Positions 1-11,582 of a stretch of 44,027 bases of DNA are shown here, piece after piece (position 1 is the stretch's first letter; every line of letters begins with the position of its first letter). Source of the stretch: Phoronis australis. Its lineage: Eukaryota > Phoronida > Phoronidae. The position numbers and the translations under genes are program-made. The notes under the pieces are model-generated. The model was not told where the DNA came from and did no database searches. It worked only from the letters and a program-made list of their open reading frames with translations. The DNA is taken from assembly GCA_002633005.1 (NCBI GenBank), contig NMRA01000179.1, forward strand, positions 645,247 to 689,273, read 5' to 3'.

Positions 1-1347
1 TCAAAGTTTGACATCAGCGTAGGCCTACACAGCAATGGGTTTTATGTCAAGACTAAATTAGCAACAGAGATGTGATGTGATAAGCTGTTACAAATTTCTT
101 TTAAAAGACGTTTTCGGGACTGGGTGAGGAACTCAAGAAGTGAAGCTTAATAATTGCCAAATGTATCAAAGAAATGGCATAAGAATATTTATTGAAACTA
201 AAAAATGAATAACAGTTACAGAACACTCAGAATTCCACGTTATAGACATACTGTTGTAGTTGTAGCGACAGCAGACGATAATGTAGGCCTAGTTCTTGGG
301 GTGGTCTATTCCAATAGGGAGCGATGAATCAGCGCGGCTTTGCGTGATTTTGCATTTCACATCATAAAGAGTTCCATAGCAACTCGAGTATGAGTGTCAG
401 ATTTGAGTACGTTTGGAGTCTACTCGAAATACGACATTAGATACGCTTTTTGAGTACGACTCCAGTGAGCACGATTTTGAGTATGAAATCTCGAGTATGA
501 GTATAGTATGAGTTTCAGTACGGAGACTGGAGACCGGGCCCAGGCACGTGATCTTTGTGTGAACCTTGGTTTGGCCATGAACTTGGAAGATGCGTGGGGC
601 GGCGAAATCTCGACGACGCCTATCGCTCATCTAGCTCACAGCACACCTGAAAAGTTCAAGTTCAGTGCCACAGACTTCAACATTTATAACCTGGTAAATG
701 CTATTGACGTTCATAATTGATTCATACTAAGTACACGTGAAGTCGGTGCAAGTTGCTCAGGGTCTTTGTGCTTGTGAACAAGTGCCTTTAATGAGAAGGG
801 TTGGCATTAAAGTTTTCAGGTCTCACCAGGCCTTCAAAACCCATCAATTTTGAAAAGCTGTACGTAAATTTACGATAGCAAAAGAATTTTTAAAAGAACA
901 AAACAATAGTTTTTGGTTCCATTACAGGAAAATCATGCCACTGGTGGACCAGAAAGAGTAAATAGTACAATGCAAGCATCCAACGCACCAGGTCTCGGCA
1001 TCACACCGATTCCAAAAACCTTGGTGATCCAGTCTTCACTGTCCGACTGCTGATGTGAGTCATTTTACATTTGAAAGGCTTGGTTAGGTCACGACACTGC
1101 TTTGTCCGGACACGAGACTCACGTGATATGCGCCGAATGAAAAGACTGACAGAAACTATTCTCGCTGACACAAGTCCAGTGCAGCAGCAAAAATAATGGT
1201 CGGTGGTATTCCAAACAAAATTTCCCCCTTATTCAGTTAACACCAATAAAGTAATCTGTTTCATGAATTTCGTTTATGTTCGGCAGACCAACTTGATCAC
1301 AGGGAAAGAAGCCGTAAGACACAGATTTGTCTGCTAGCATTGATTTC
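1..1347. other. Intergenic, no gene seen; GAGTATGA-like short repeats
   Basis: No reading frame here has a recognisable domain. Positions 380-512 hold many imperfect copies of an 8-base motif close to GAGTATGA, some inverted as TACTCGA, which is a decayed simple repeat. Near 783-792 the motif AGTGCCTTTAA occurs. Its reverse complement (TTAAAGGCACT) matches the end of repeats found elsewhere in the window. Confidence 0.5.
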
Positions 1348-1630
1348 CAGGGGCGGATCCAGGATTTTGAGTAAGGGGAGGCAGGGCAAGGGAATAACCA
1401 GAATTTTGGCGGATGCGCGCGCCAAGGCTAAATTGTGGGGAGCCAGAGGCCTCGAATGCAGACCTGTTGACTAAAAAAATGGTAAACGGGGTTTGTTCAG
1501 GTTGTTCAGGGCCTATGAGTTGTTTATTCACCCCCGACGAGCCCCTGCTTGCGCGCACCTGAACTCCCAAATGGTATCTAGTACAATTTTTAGGGGGCAT
1601 GGCCCCCTTCCCCCCCTAAATCCGCCACTG
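1348..1630. mobile_element. MITE-like element, 283 bp, 5-bp target duplication
   Basis: The left end reads CAGGGGCGGATCCAGG and the right end, reverse complemented, reads CAGTGGCGGATTTAGG, so the ends are imperfect terminal inverted repeats. ATTTC stands immediately outside both ends (1343-1347 and 1631-1635), which looks like a 5-bp target-site duplication. No protein is encoded. Two further elements with the same kind of ends lie at 38303-38397 and 38928-39173. CAG...CTG ends with GGCGGAT recall hAT-type elements, but those normally make 8-bp duplications, so I leave the superfamily open. Confidence 0.7.
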
Positions 1631-2566
1631 ATTTCTGTTTCTAATGGAAAGGCAGCTTCCACCTGGAAACAAGTCTGTAAAGGTGCAAAGGGATCCTGAT
1701 ATCTGGTGATCAATAAAAGATAATTTTACATGATTAATTTCACACATATTTCAAAAACAATGAATTAAACTCACTTTCAGCACAAAAAGCATGTACTGTA
1801 TTACCACAAAATTTATACAATATCAAACGTACATGGTACATGTGAAACCGACTAAAAGGTATTAAGAAGTATTAGGTTTTCAATCAATTTTAGTTTGCCA
1901 TGCGGAAACAAGTTTGTTTAATCAACAAATGCATCAGCAGCAGGTGCAGAACTGCAGACCTAAGGCCATAATTAGGGAGATCTCTGACAATGTATACACA
2001 CACGATGCGTCTTGGAAATCAGCACCACTGCACGACAGTCGCCAATTAGGAAGTGGTATGGTTGGTCCAGACAGCCAACAGACATTTGAATACAGGCCTT
2101 GGTGATAAGACAAGAAATAAATATTGTCTGAATAAAGACAACCAATTATCGCTAAATTCTCTCATAACAGTACCCTTTCATCCGGCTTTGTTACACACGC
2201 TGCCTCTAAGTGTTTACCCAGTCTGACGAAAGGAGTTACTGTACCTGCCAAGCTATACGAGATAGGCACCAAAACTTGCTAAAGAATTGAGTGCTAAAAA
2301 TTTAATCATGGCTCTGAAGAGCCATGTCAAAGTCCATTTTTCGACACAACAGTAAATATTGTGACGGCCCAACTTTTCCCCGGACAAATAAATCGCTTTC
2401 AGAAATTATACCGATGTGGAAAAACTACTGAAGTGTAGAAACGCGTGTGCATACATGTACAGTACAATGTATGTTTACGTGGACCGGTGTTTCATTAAAG
2501 CTTTTCTCTGTTCTACATATAACTTAGACCAAAATCGGGCTCACTTAAGGCCAATATGTCTTAGCC
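1631..2566. other. Intergenic, nothing recognised
   Basis: AT-rich sequence with short chance reading frames only. No domain, tRNA or structured repeat was recognised. Confidence 0.5.
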
Positions 2567-3199
2567 CTGGTTCATGAAATTCCTTCAGATCAAAATTAAG
2601 ACCGTAATCGGTCTAAGCTACTGAAAGTAAGCCTGCCACGGAGTAGACTTAAGACTGAACTTTTGGTCGATCTAAATGAGTAAACGTTCAAACTATACTG
2701 TGAACCGTTGAGGAACAAATTTCAAACCCATCGTTACTAAAAATGGCAATGAAGATCGTCTGCTTTAGATTGAAGAACTCGTCAAAGCGACGTAGCCTCG
2801 TAATGAACATTCAATTCGATGTACCTGCGCACGTAAAATAAATTTTTTCAGCCATACCAGGGACTTCTCACACAAACGAAATCCCAAATTTATCCAAGAT
2901 ATTGGAAGTACATGTAAATCTCAATTTATATTTTCAATGCCATAATTTATTTCAAAACCGTATTTCACAAGTCACACGCTTCATTACGTGAACTCGCAAT
3001 AGTTGGCAAAAGCGTAGTTTGCATGCTCACCTATGTCAAAATCCGATTTAATTTTTATGTTAGTTAAGACAGAAGAACAAAAATGGACTTAATGTTTATG
3101 AAACGGACTTTTCTGATGTTTCCTCTCCGTTCTTAACGTAGCCAGATTTTTGTTTCTAACTTAGGCAACTTTTTGGTCTTAAATCTTTTCATGAACCGG
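2567..3199. mobile_element. Possible inverted-repeat element, about 630 bp
   Basis: The left end reads CTGGTTCATGAAAT and the reverse complement of the right end reads CCGGTTCATGAAAA. On both sides a TTAAGACC motif follows 15-25 bp further in. Several GTCTTAA/TTAAGAC motifs recur inside. No clear target duplication is visible and no protein is encoded. It is most likely a non-autonomous DNA element. Confidence 0.4.
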
Positions 3200-4127
3200 T
3201 TCCGAAGTTTCATTTCCCAGGAGGATAGACACACTAGGTGGCGCTTCAGGTGGTATGCAAGCGTAATGTTGCTTGTGGTGACACCACTGTTGACTAGTAG
3301 GCGATATTCATGCCTGCAATGGATGGCAGACAGCCGTACGTAGTCGTTCTCATGTTCAAATTTTAAATAAATATTATGCTTCACCTAAGACTGACAAGCT
3401 ACAAGTTCACCCAACAGCTTACAACTGGTTGCGAATCTGAATAACAATAATGTTTAGAGCTAATAATCATTCGAATTCTAATTTGACTAAAAGCAACTCA
3501 ACTCAATGCTCAAATCACAGCAATCACTACACTAAAATTGTTGTTCAATCACGGTAAGTCAAAAATAGAACTCCCCTCCTCCTGGGGTACTATTCCAAGA
3601 TGCAACGTTAGGCACGGTGTATCCAAAGATGATTTGCTTGTCGTTTCGTGACCACAACTGTCAGATAAAGTCAACGAAAAACATTTTATCGTTTGTAGAA
3701 ACATTGCAAAATTCCACTGTTTCAGTATTATTACACAGCCATTGCTTTTTCTGTCTACTGATTAGCTGAAACGCAACACGATTTGTTCCGTTAAGAAGTA
3801 AAGCCGCCCAGACCTGTATTCACGATCTGACCAATCTAACGCTGCAGAAAAGATACCAACCTGAGGAAGAAGCAAGCAGAAGTTGTCGGCAAGTCAACAC
3901 AAACAAGAACAAGCCACGCTATAGGAAGAAAGAAACATCAGTGACCGTGAAATAAAACAAGATAACACCGATCAATCGGGCGTATCATACGGACCACGGT
4001 AAGCAATATCAGCTCTGGTCTCAGGAAACATCGCTCTCCCACATGACTTGATATCAACCTCGGGATCGTTTTTTTTGTTCTCAAGTATACTATTCGTGCA
4101 GCAGGACAATGAACGACCAACGCTTAC
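3200..4127. other. Non-coding, nothing recognised
   Basis: No reading frame with a recognisable domain. This lies 3' of the minus-strand CCP-like exon at 4128-4249. No convincing terminal exon or poly(A) signal could be assigned. Confidence 0.4.
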
Positions 4128-4249
4128 AAGAACAGTCGACAGTTGGTGCCATCCATGTTCCATTGTAAGGGCAGAATGTCACTGGCGAACCCCGGAGTTC
4201 ACCAAATGAATCAGAGCACGAGAAGTTGGCTTTCGAATTGTAAGTCGTG
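4128..4249 (-). pseudogene. Cut CCP/sushi exon (second part of the domain)
   Basis: The minus strand encodes the last three cysteines of a CCP domain: a YNSKANFSC block, then TFC, then the tryptophan and final cysteine in GTW...VDC. A good donor (GTAAGC) follows in phase 1, as in the other CCP exons of the window. The first cysteine and about 18 residues are missing. Upstream the frame runs L-S-T-T through TTAAGC, and at exactly that TTAA a repeat with the end AGTCACTATTTCC begins (+ strand 4251 onward). A TTTAAG splice acceptor could also be read there, in phase 2. I infer that a repeat inserted into the exon and that this copy is broken. It could be a decayed exon of the main lectin gene or of a separate CCP gene. 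Confidence 0.6.
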
Positions 4250-4250
4250 C

Positions 4251-5190
4251 TTAAAGTCACTATTTCCACTTCATTTTTGTTAAAAACTTCATGAAACGGA
4301 TCTTTACGCAAACACATTTATTCGAAAACTAAGCCCAAATAATAGCCTTCGCCATGGCATCGAATTTTTTTATGGTGAACTGAATTTAATACAGATTTTT
4401 TTAGCTTAATTTTTCATTTTGTGTGGTGCACCAAGAAATAAATGGATGCCGGACGAAGAGTCAATCGAAGATTCGAGAGTCGAATATGAACTTGGAGTTT
4501 CGGTTAATCTCAAGATCGTATACAGGCCTACGTGAACTCGGAATACCCACTCAAATAATCACTTTAAAGCTACTATAATTAGTTAACGGGTGAAATAAGT
4601 GCTTATGGAACCAATAATTACAGAAATTTGCTACATTGAATAAAATATTCACCAGATTTCTTTAATAAGTATTTAATTAAGAGCTCACCCTTACGCGATC
4701 TTCAGATTAAGCAAAATTCAAGTTCACGCATACCAAACAAGTAATGAAAAGCGTTCGGTATAAGATAGGTTGTCCTCCGTTCAAAAGGCTTGCTAATCGT
4801 CCTCAAGTTGACTATTACCGCCGTAAAGTTTGAAATGAAGATCAGTTTGGGTGCTGGACTTGTCTGCGATCCAAGATGGCTGCTACACGGTCTCAGTAAG
4901 GGAAGATTTTGCTCGACAGGCAAGTTGTCAACGAATGTCCGAGGCGCACTTGTTACAGCAATGCTAACCATAAAGTTTTCAGAATGTTATGGTAGTTTTA
5001 TTTTACTGCCTAACAGTACGTAATAGAACACACCGACATTACAATATTCCTGTAGTAAAATCCTTGGTGTCTTTGACTGAGTATGTGTTATTTTTTCTGT
5101 TTTAGTTGTTTAGCCCTCGGGCTCGGTTTCGTCCACTTGGGTCGTGGATTAATTTGAGCAAACAAAGAAGCCACATTTACAAGTTTTTCT
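4251..5190. repeat. 0.93-kb repeat, copy 1
   Basis: This stretch recurs nearly unchanged at 5258-5603 plus 6515-7115. Shared landmarks include a GCCATGGCATCGAA stretch, ATGGATGCCGGACGA, the TATACAGGCCTACGTGAAC block and, towards the end, CCCTCGGGCTCGG. The left end starts at TTAA followed by AGTCACTATTTCC. The two copies stop matching after a TCTCATATAAAA-like stretch. Reading frames inside show no known domain. It is probably a non-autonomous mobile element. Confidence 0.75.
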
Positions 5191-5603
5191 CATATAAAAG
5201 CTAGGACCATATTACTCCCAGGTAAAAGTAAGGCAAGGGCTGTTGAAACCAATTAAAGGCACTATTTCCGCTTCATTTTTGTTAAAAACCTCATGAAACG
5301 GGTCTTTACGCAAACACTTTTATTCTAAACCTAAGCCCAAATAACAGCCTTCGCCATGGCATCGAATTTTTTTATAGTGAACTGAATTTAATACAGATGT
5401 TTTAGCTTAATTTTTCATTTTGTGTGGTGCACCAAGTAACAAATGGATGCCGGACGACGAGTCAATCGAAGATTCGAGTGTCGAATATGACCTTGGAGTT
5501 TCGGTTAATCTCAAGATCGTATACAGGCCTACGTGAACTCGGAATACCCACTCAAATAATCACGTTCAAGCTACTATAATTAGTTAACGGGTGAAATAAT
5601 GAG

Positions 5604-6514
5604 ATTCATGGCACTCTGACATAAATCCTATTATTTGGGCAAATACCATTATAGAGCCCTTCATGCTTCATATGCAACTGCTGGTTAGTTCCTACCAAGT
5701 CCGATGGTTGCGCTGTTTGTTCTTTCTCTCCAGCTTCCTGTTGGCCCAGCCTCAAGCAACAGTACATTCACTCGTAAGTTTTCCTAATTAGACAAGTTTT
5801 TACTTCTCCCTCCCTCCCTACCCGGGGTACCACAAAATTTCACGTCAACCGTTTTCTACCTTTATCACGCTCCATCCCTTTTGCCGAACAAAATCTGCTG
5901 TTGGTTGTTGTTGTTTTTACAGCCACTGCTGGTACCTTCTACAAGCCCGGAGCGTGTTACCGTCAGGCAAGAACCGACGTCATTGGCTAGCGACCAGACC
6001 TGTACTTGAGCGTCCATTACTGCAGCTTGCTTCTCTCCACCCCGGTCACAGCTCTCGGCACATACTGAGCCACAACACAACGGTCCTTACAATATCGCTT
6101 TTTATCACTCCGGCTGGTCTGCTCACTCAGCTTGTCCGGAACCTGCTTTGCAGGTTGTTATAGCCCAGTTGGCTGTTTGGTGTACCCACTTGGTACTTTA
6201 TATGATATTTGCCCATTTGGCAGTTTGTACCCACTTGGTACTTGTTATTGAATTTGCCGCTTTGCTCGACCCAGTTGGTAGGCAATCGGCCAATACCCAT
6301 TTTGTATTATGTACCCATTTGGTACTATGCTAACCTGTGCCACTTAGTATCCGATACTCAGTTACACTTTGGGTATCGGAAATGTGTGTGTTATCTCTTG
6401 CAATTAAGGAACCCATCTGGTTCCTTCTGTGAAATATTTATTTGTAGAGCTGTGACCCTGAAATTCCCAATACAACTTAAAATATTCATTATTCTTGTTG
6501 TTTTATTTGTCCCC
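5604..6514. mobile_element. 0.9-kb insertion inside repeat copy 2
   Basis: Comparison with copy 1 shows where the insertion begins and ends. AATGAG stands at 5598-5603 and again at 6515-6520, a probable target-site duplication of 5-6 bp. The ends are not inverted repeats of each other. A region at 6160-6345 is a degenerate tandem repeat. Splice-like signals exist on the plus strand (CTCTCCAG at 5733, GTAAGT at 5774, TTTTTACAG at 5921), but the intervening sequences encode nothing recognised. Confidence 0.55.
6160..6345. repeat. Degenerate CCCANTTGG tandem repeat with small palindromes
   Basis: About seven imperfect copies of a CCCAnTTGG core occur here. Three of them extend to GTACCCACTTGGTAC or GTACCCATTTGGTAC, where GTACC and GGTAC can pair around a 5-base loop. 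Confidence 0.6.
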
Positions 6515-7248
6515 AATGAGTGCTTTTGGAACCAATAATTAAAGAAATTTGCTACATTGAACAAAATATATACCAGATTTCTTTAATGTGTATTTAATTA
6601 AGAGCTCACGCTTACGCGATCTTCAGATTAAGCAAAATTCAAGTTCACGCATACCAAACAAGTGATGGCAAGCGTTCGGTATAAGATAGGTTGTCCTCTG
6701 TTGAAAAGGCTTGCTAATCGTCCTCAAGTTGACTATTACCGCCGTAAAGTTTGAAATGAAGATCAGTTTGAGTGCTGGACTTATCTGCGATCCAAGATGG
6801 CTGTTACACGGTCTCAGTAAGGGAAGATTTTGCTCGACAGGTTAGTCGTCAACGAATGTCCGAGGCGCACTTGTTACAGCAATGCTAACCATAAAGTTTT
6901 CAGAATGTGGTAGATTTATTTTACTGCCTAACAGTACATAATAGAGCACACCGACATTACAATATTCCTGTAGTAAAATCCTTGGTGTCTTTGACTGAGT
7001 ATTTTATGCATTATTTTACTGCTTTAGTTGTTTAGCCCTCGGGCTCGGTTTCGTCCACTTGTGTCGTGGATGAATTTGAGCAAACAAAGAAGCCACATTT
7101 ACAAGTGTTTCTCATGTAAAAATAAGGGGACTCAATGTAATGTTGTGTCATAGTGTGATCTAAGGCATAACAGCAATCCTTGAGTAATAATCATCTAATA
7201 ATCCTCTCTTTTGCGAAATCATGTCATCTTGCAGTGTGTATAGAGACC

Positions 7249-7415
7249 GACAGTCTATACAGTCTGTTAGTGCTAGTCTTGATACTCTAGCAGCCCTACA
7301 CACTTAACTAGTCTTGTGGTCGTTTATGTTGACTGACAGTCTATGCATGTAACCAGTTAGTCCTACTTTTGATACTCTCTGCAAGGCTAACTGTGTAGTC
7401 TTGTGGTTGTATACA
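7249..7415. repeat. Two-copy tandem repeat, about 85 bp unit
   Basis: Both units begin GACAGTCTAT and contain TTTGATACTCT or CTTGATACTCT and later TAGTCTTGTGGT. The copies begin at 7249 and 7334. Confidence 0.6.
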
Positions 7416-10400
7416 GGACATGCTGATAGTCAATACACCCTGCCAGTGGTGGTCTGGATATTCCCAAATTGGTGGTTTCTATTAATGTTATTTGTTGTTC
7501 TTCAGGGCGTTGCACCAGTCATGACAGACAAGCATGAGTGGACTGTTCCACTGACAACTGCCAGTACTTTCAACTTGCATAGCAGGGAGTTACTAGAAGG
7601 TGCTGATGAAGACAAATGAATTGAGAAGGGGTCATCTGACCATGATGCATTCAAAAGAACCCAACATTGTTGAAGAATGTTTCGCCATCAACAGCAGGTA
7701 CCTATTCTAGCTTTGGATAATGGTCATTATAGCATTCTGTAATGTTAACGGCAACAGAAAGTGTATTGTTTTTACCAAGGTATCAGCAGCCAATTGCCAT
7801 CTCACGTTAACATGAATTTGATTTTATGTTGTAGAACAAGAGATGTATTGGGAATTTTCAATCTGCTGATTCGTATGTACTCTGGCAAGCGTTTTGCTAC
7901 TCTCAAGGCCTTGTGTACCGGCTTACCAGAATTCTGCTATCTATCAAGGATCACAGCAGGCCAGTCCTGGAAGATGAAGCTGGCAATGCAAGGTAATTAA
8001 TATAGCTGCGCCAACCATGCATTTTGGCTACTGGTGTGGCCACGACTCAGTATTCAACAGGGGTTTAAAACTAAATTGTAAGTGGTTATTAGCGGGGTGG
8101 TGCTAAAATGAGTGATAATTTAGGACTCTGCTAGAAACAAAGGGGCAAACACAAAATTGAGATGAGAAGACGTGGGAAGGCCTTTTCTGCAATGAACAAG
8201 CCATGCCACCTCCTGTTATGTCCCCAAGGCTACAACAGTGCAGCTTATGACAAAAACACCACCTGCAATGCTTACAAGAAAGTCAAATTTGATTGTTCCT
8301 TGAATGGGAGACGATTTAAATAACCAAAAATTCTGACATATGAATTAAAAATGTCCGAGTGTGCTCCACATAACCTGTGTGGGTGTGCATTGTTTGTTTT
8401 ATTTTCATCCATTCAATGTTTCCTTGTCCATACCTATGTCGCATGATATCTCAAGAACAGTGCTGTAGTGGGGCGTAGGCGCACGTAGGCGCAGCCAACC
8501 ATATTTTGGCGTTTGAAGGTATCGCTTCCGCGCCGTACAGTGCTGAAGGTGATACGGTGGGCTTTTGGCACCTACTTACCACAAATATTACCAATCCATT
8601 ACTGCTCAAGAAGGAAGTTTTGTTTGTGTTTTGTGCTGAAGTTTAGATGACAGCCTTGACTATGAATTCACGGTCACATTTAGAAAATCAAGATTTTACT
8701 TGGAAAACATTTGCCCATGCAATTGTGTGTATTTACACAAAGGTGTAGGTGGCCTATCTCCAGGTGTTAGTCACATTTTGAAGGTCACAATGTGCAATTA
8801 CATAGCCCTGAATGCCGCATCTAACCCAGCAACCAACCAAGGGGTTACGTGTTGCCTAAGGTCACTGTAGCATTTTCCTTTCATTGACCTAATAGACATG
8901 AAAATACATCAGTTATTTTTGTGTTCACAAAGGTGGAGAGAGGCTTTCATTAACATTGGTTTCAAAATCATTACCATTTAAAATTATAAAAGCCTTGAAA
9001 ACTATCACATCCTGATAGGCATAGCAGTGACACAGATTTGAACATTGGGTTGCCTTCGGTCATGGGCGGCAGCCCCAGGTGCAGGCCTTCATCTAGGTGG
9101 CATCTAGGGTGTCCAACTACACAACCCGACATAAATTTAGACAGATTAGGTAGGTTGCCCTATTTAGCTTTTGGACGCCCAAGTAAAGTGTACCATTTTT
9201 TAGCTAACAGCAGCCCTGGAAGCTAACTGTCCTGTCCGAATAAGGAAGTTAAGATGGGATAGACTTTATTACAGACCACAGTAACAGTCCACACCATAAC
9301 AGCGATTTGACTTAAGGTCATAGAAATAGTCAAGAGTCATTGGTGATGGATGCCCGTTAATTAGAAAACTTATTTTGAACGCCCTATTCTTTAAATCGTG
9401 TATGAACCACCTGCTAAATGCTAATATGTGGTGGGGAACAATTCAGCCACCCTGTGACAAATGCTGTTATTTGTATTGTTTTCTCTTAAAATGTGTGAAA
9501 CTCTAATCACTTAATTAACTATATGTAGTATATTTTTATATTTTGAATAATGAAAACATGTTATCCAGTGTTTGAAACGACTTCGAAAAAGTTTCTAAAA
9601 CACTGAAAGAGGTGCATAATGTACTAATTGTTTGTAGTTTCATATGTTTCATACTCTTCATGTTTCAGGGTAAATCAATGCTTCTGCATTCATTTTCGTG
9701 TCTGGCAATGACATTGAAACAATTGTAATTCTTTCTAGGGGAGCAACTTATCTTCAACAAGAAAAGCAGGAGATGGTTCTCCATTCCGGTGAAGGCTTCT
9801 ACGAGCTATAACGAGCTGATGATTGTGAAAACCCGGTTAAAAGACATGCACTGCTTCCGTGAAAATAAAAGCAAAATGACTCCCGCTTGTTGTCTGACAT
9901 TGCTGTCTTCGAATGATTGCCATCAGTAGAAGTCAATGCGTCAAAGAAGCTGCCTGACAGAGGTTATTTACGATGGTATGGCAACTGGGTGTTATTCAGT
10001 CATGTGCCCTAGTTTTCATCTGGTACTACAGTTTGGTTTATAGTCATGATACATCCAGCTATGCAGAAGTTAACATGTTCAGTCAGGCCGTCGACCTTCA
10101 AACTCTGCCATGGGCAGTTTGTGTAGTGTGAATTTGGAAACTGTCAAGGCTTGTAATTTTCCTCTTTTCCAATTTCCTCTTTATGTCTCTTTTTTGATCA
10201 TTATCTTGATTTCTATACCAAAAATCTCTATCACAGACCCTAGTATTAATTTGTGGAACGATACATCACGTCATTGATCATTCCAAGCCCTGAACCTTAA
10301 CTTTGTGCGAACAATTTCTTTATGGACCGTTTGGTTTACAGAAACACTTTCTACATGGTGAGTAAGATACAACTGGTAATACCAGTTTAACTTGTATTAC

Positions 10401-10714
10401 CATTGGATAGTTTTCTTGATTCTTAACTATTTTCTCAGCCAAATGTGTAGTCAGTGGTTTGTCTTCAGGTGGGTCATAGAGAGGCGGATATTTGTATACA
10501 AGGGTCACCATCAAGCCTCTGTGTTACGTAAAATTATGTTTTTAGTGAAGTTTTACTGCTTAGGCAATTCACATTCATATTAAAACCTGCATTTAGAAAT
10601 CTTGAATTTGAGAGTGATGGTGTTGAACATTACAATATATATTTTGAATGGCTATGCTGTTGGGTTAGAGGTTGTGCTTGTAAGTAAGGTGTGTTACATG
10701 AGTAGCAGATTACT
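7416..10714. other. Long non-coding stretch; possible unrecognised plus-strand exon
   Basis: No domain was recognised. One plus-strand segment, 7839-7991, has a plausible acceptor (TTATGTTGTAG) and donor (AAG then GTAATTAA) and is open in one frame, but the predicted peptide matches nothing I know. Short GTAGGCGC repeats lie near 8466-8490. The stretch ends at the assembly gap. Confidence 0.35.
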
Positions 10715-11567
10715 NNNNNNNNNNNNNNNNNNNNNNNNNNNNNNNNNNNNNNNNNNNNNNNNNNNNNNNNNNNNNNNNNNNNNNNNNNNNNNNNNNNNNN
10801 NNNNNNNNNNNNNNNNNNNNNNNNNNNNNNNNNNNNNNNNNNNNNNNNNNNNNNNNNNNNNNNNNNNNNNNNNNNNNNNNNNNNNNNNNNNNNNNNNNNN
10901 NNNNNNNNNNNNNNNNNNNNNNNNNNNNNNNNNNNNNNNNNNNNNNNNNNNNNNNNNNNNNNNNNNNNNNNNNNNNNNNNNNNNNNNNNNNNNNNNNNNN
11001 NNNNNNNNNNNNNNNNNNNNNNNNNNNNNNNNNNNNNNNNNNNNNNNNNNNNNNNNNNNNNNNNNNNNNNNNNNNNNNNNNNNNNNNNNNNNNNNNNNNN
11101 NNNNNNNNNNNNNNNNNNNNNNNNNNNNNNNNNNNNNNNNNNNNNNNNNNNNNNNNNNNNNNNNNNNNNNNNNNNNNNNNNNNNNNNNNNNNNNNNNNNN
11201 NNNNNNNNNNNNNNNNNNNNNNNNNNNNNNNNNNNNNNNNNNNNNNNNNNNNNNNNNNNNNNNNNNNNNNNNNNNNNNNNNNNNNNNNNNNNNNNNNNNN
11301 NNNNNNNNNNNNNNNNNNNNNNNNNNNNNNNNNNNNNNNNNNNNNNNNNNNNNNNNNNNNNNNNNNNNNNNNNNNNNNNNNNNNNNNNNNNNNNNNNNNN
11401 NNNNNNNNNNNNNNNNNNNNNNNNNNNNNNNNNNNNNNNNNNNNNNNNNNNNNNNNNNNNNNNNNNNNNNNNNNNNNNNNNNNNNNNNNNNNNNNNNNNN
11501 NNNNNNNNNNNNNNNNNNNNNNNNNNNNNNNNNNNNNNNNNNNNNNNNNNNNNNNNNNNNNNNNNNN
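10715..11567. other. Assembly gap (853 N) followed by poly-C
   Basis: The bases are all N. The gap is followed at once by 15 C residues (11568-11582), a homopolymer that probably caused the assembly break. Any reading frame crossing it is meaningless. Confidence 0.99.
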
Positions 11568-11582
11568 CCCCCCCCCCCCCCC

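Larger units (their letters stand above)
5258..7115. repeat. 0.93-kb repeat, copy 2, split by an insertion
   Basis: The parts 5258-5603 and 6515-7115 together match 4251-5190. The copy starts at TTAA followed by AGGCACTATTTCCG, so it has the same boundary as copy 1. It is interrupted by about 0.9 kb (5604-6514). Confidence 0.75.

Noticed and set aside
4702-5023. Opposing frames inside the 0.93-kb repeat
   Set aside because: The frames are not kept in the second copy and show no domain.
7839-7991. Plus-strand exon with acceptor and donor
   Set aside because: The splice signals are plausible, but the peptide matches nothing known and no neighbouring exon supports it.
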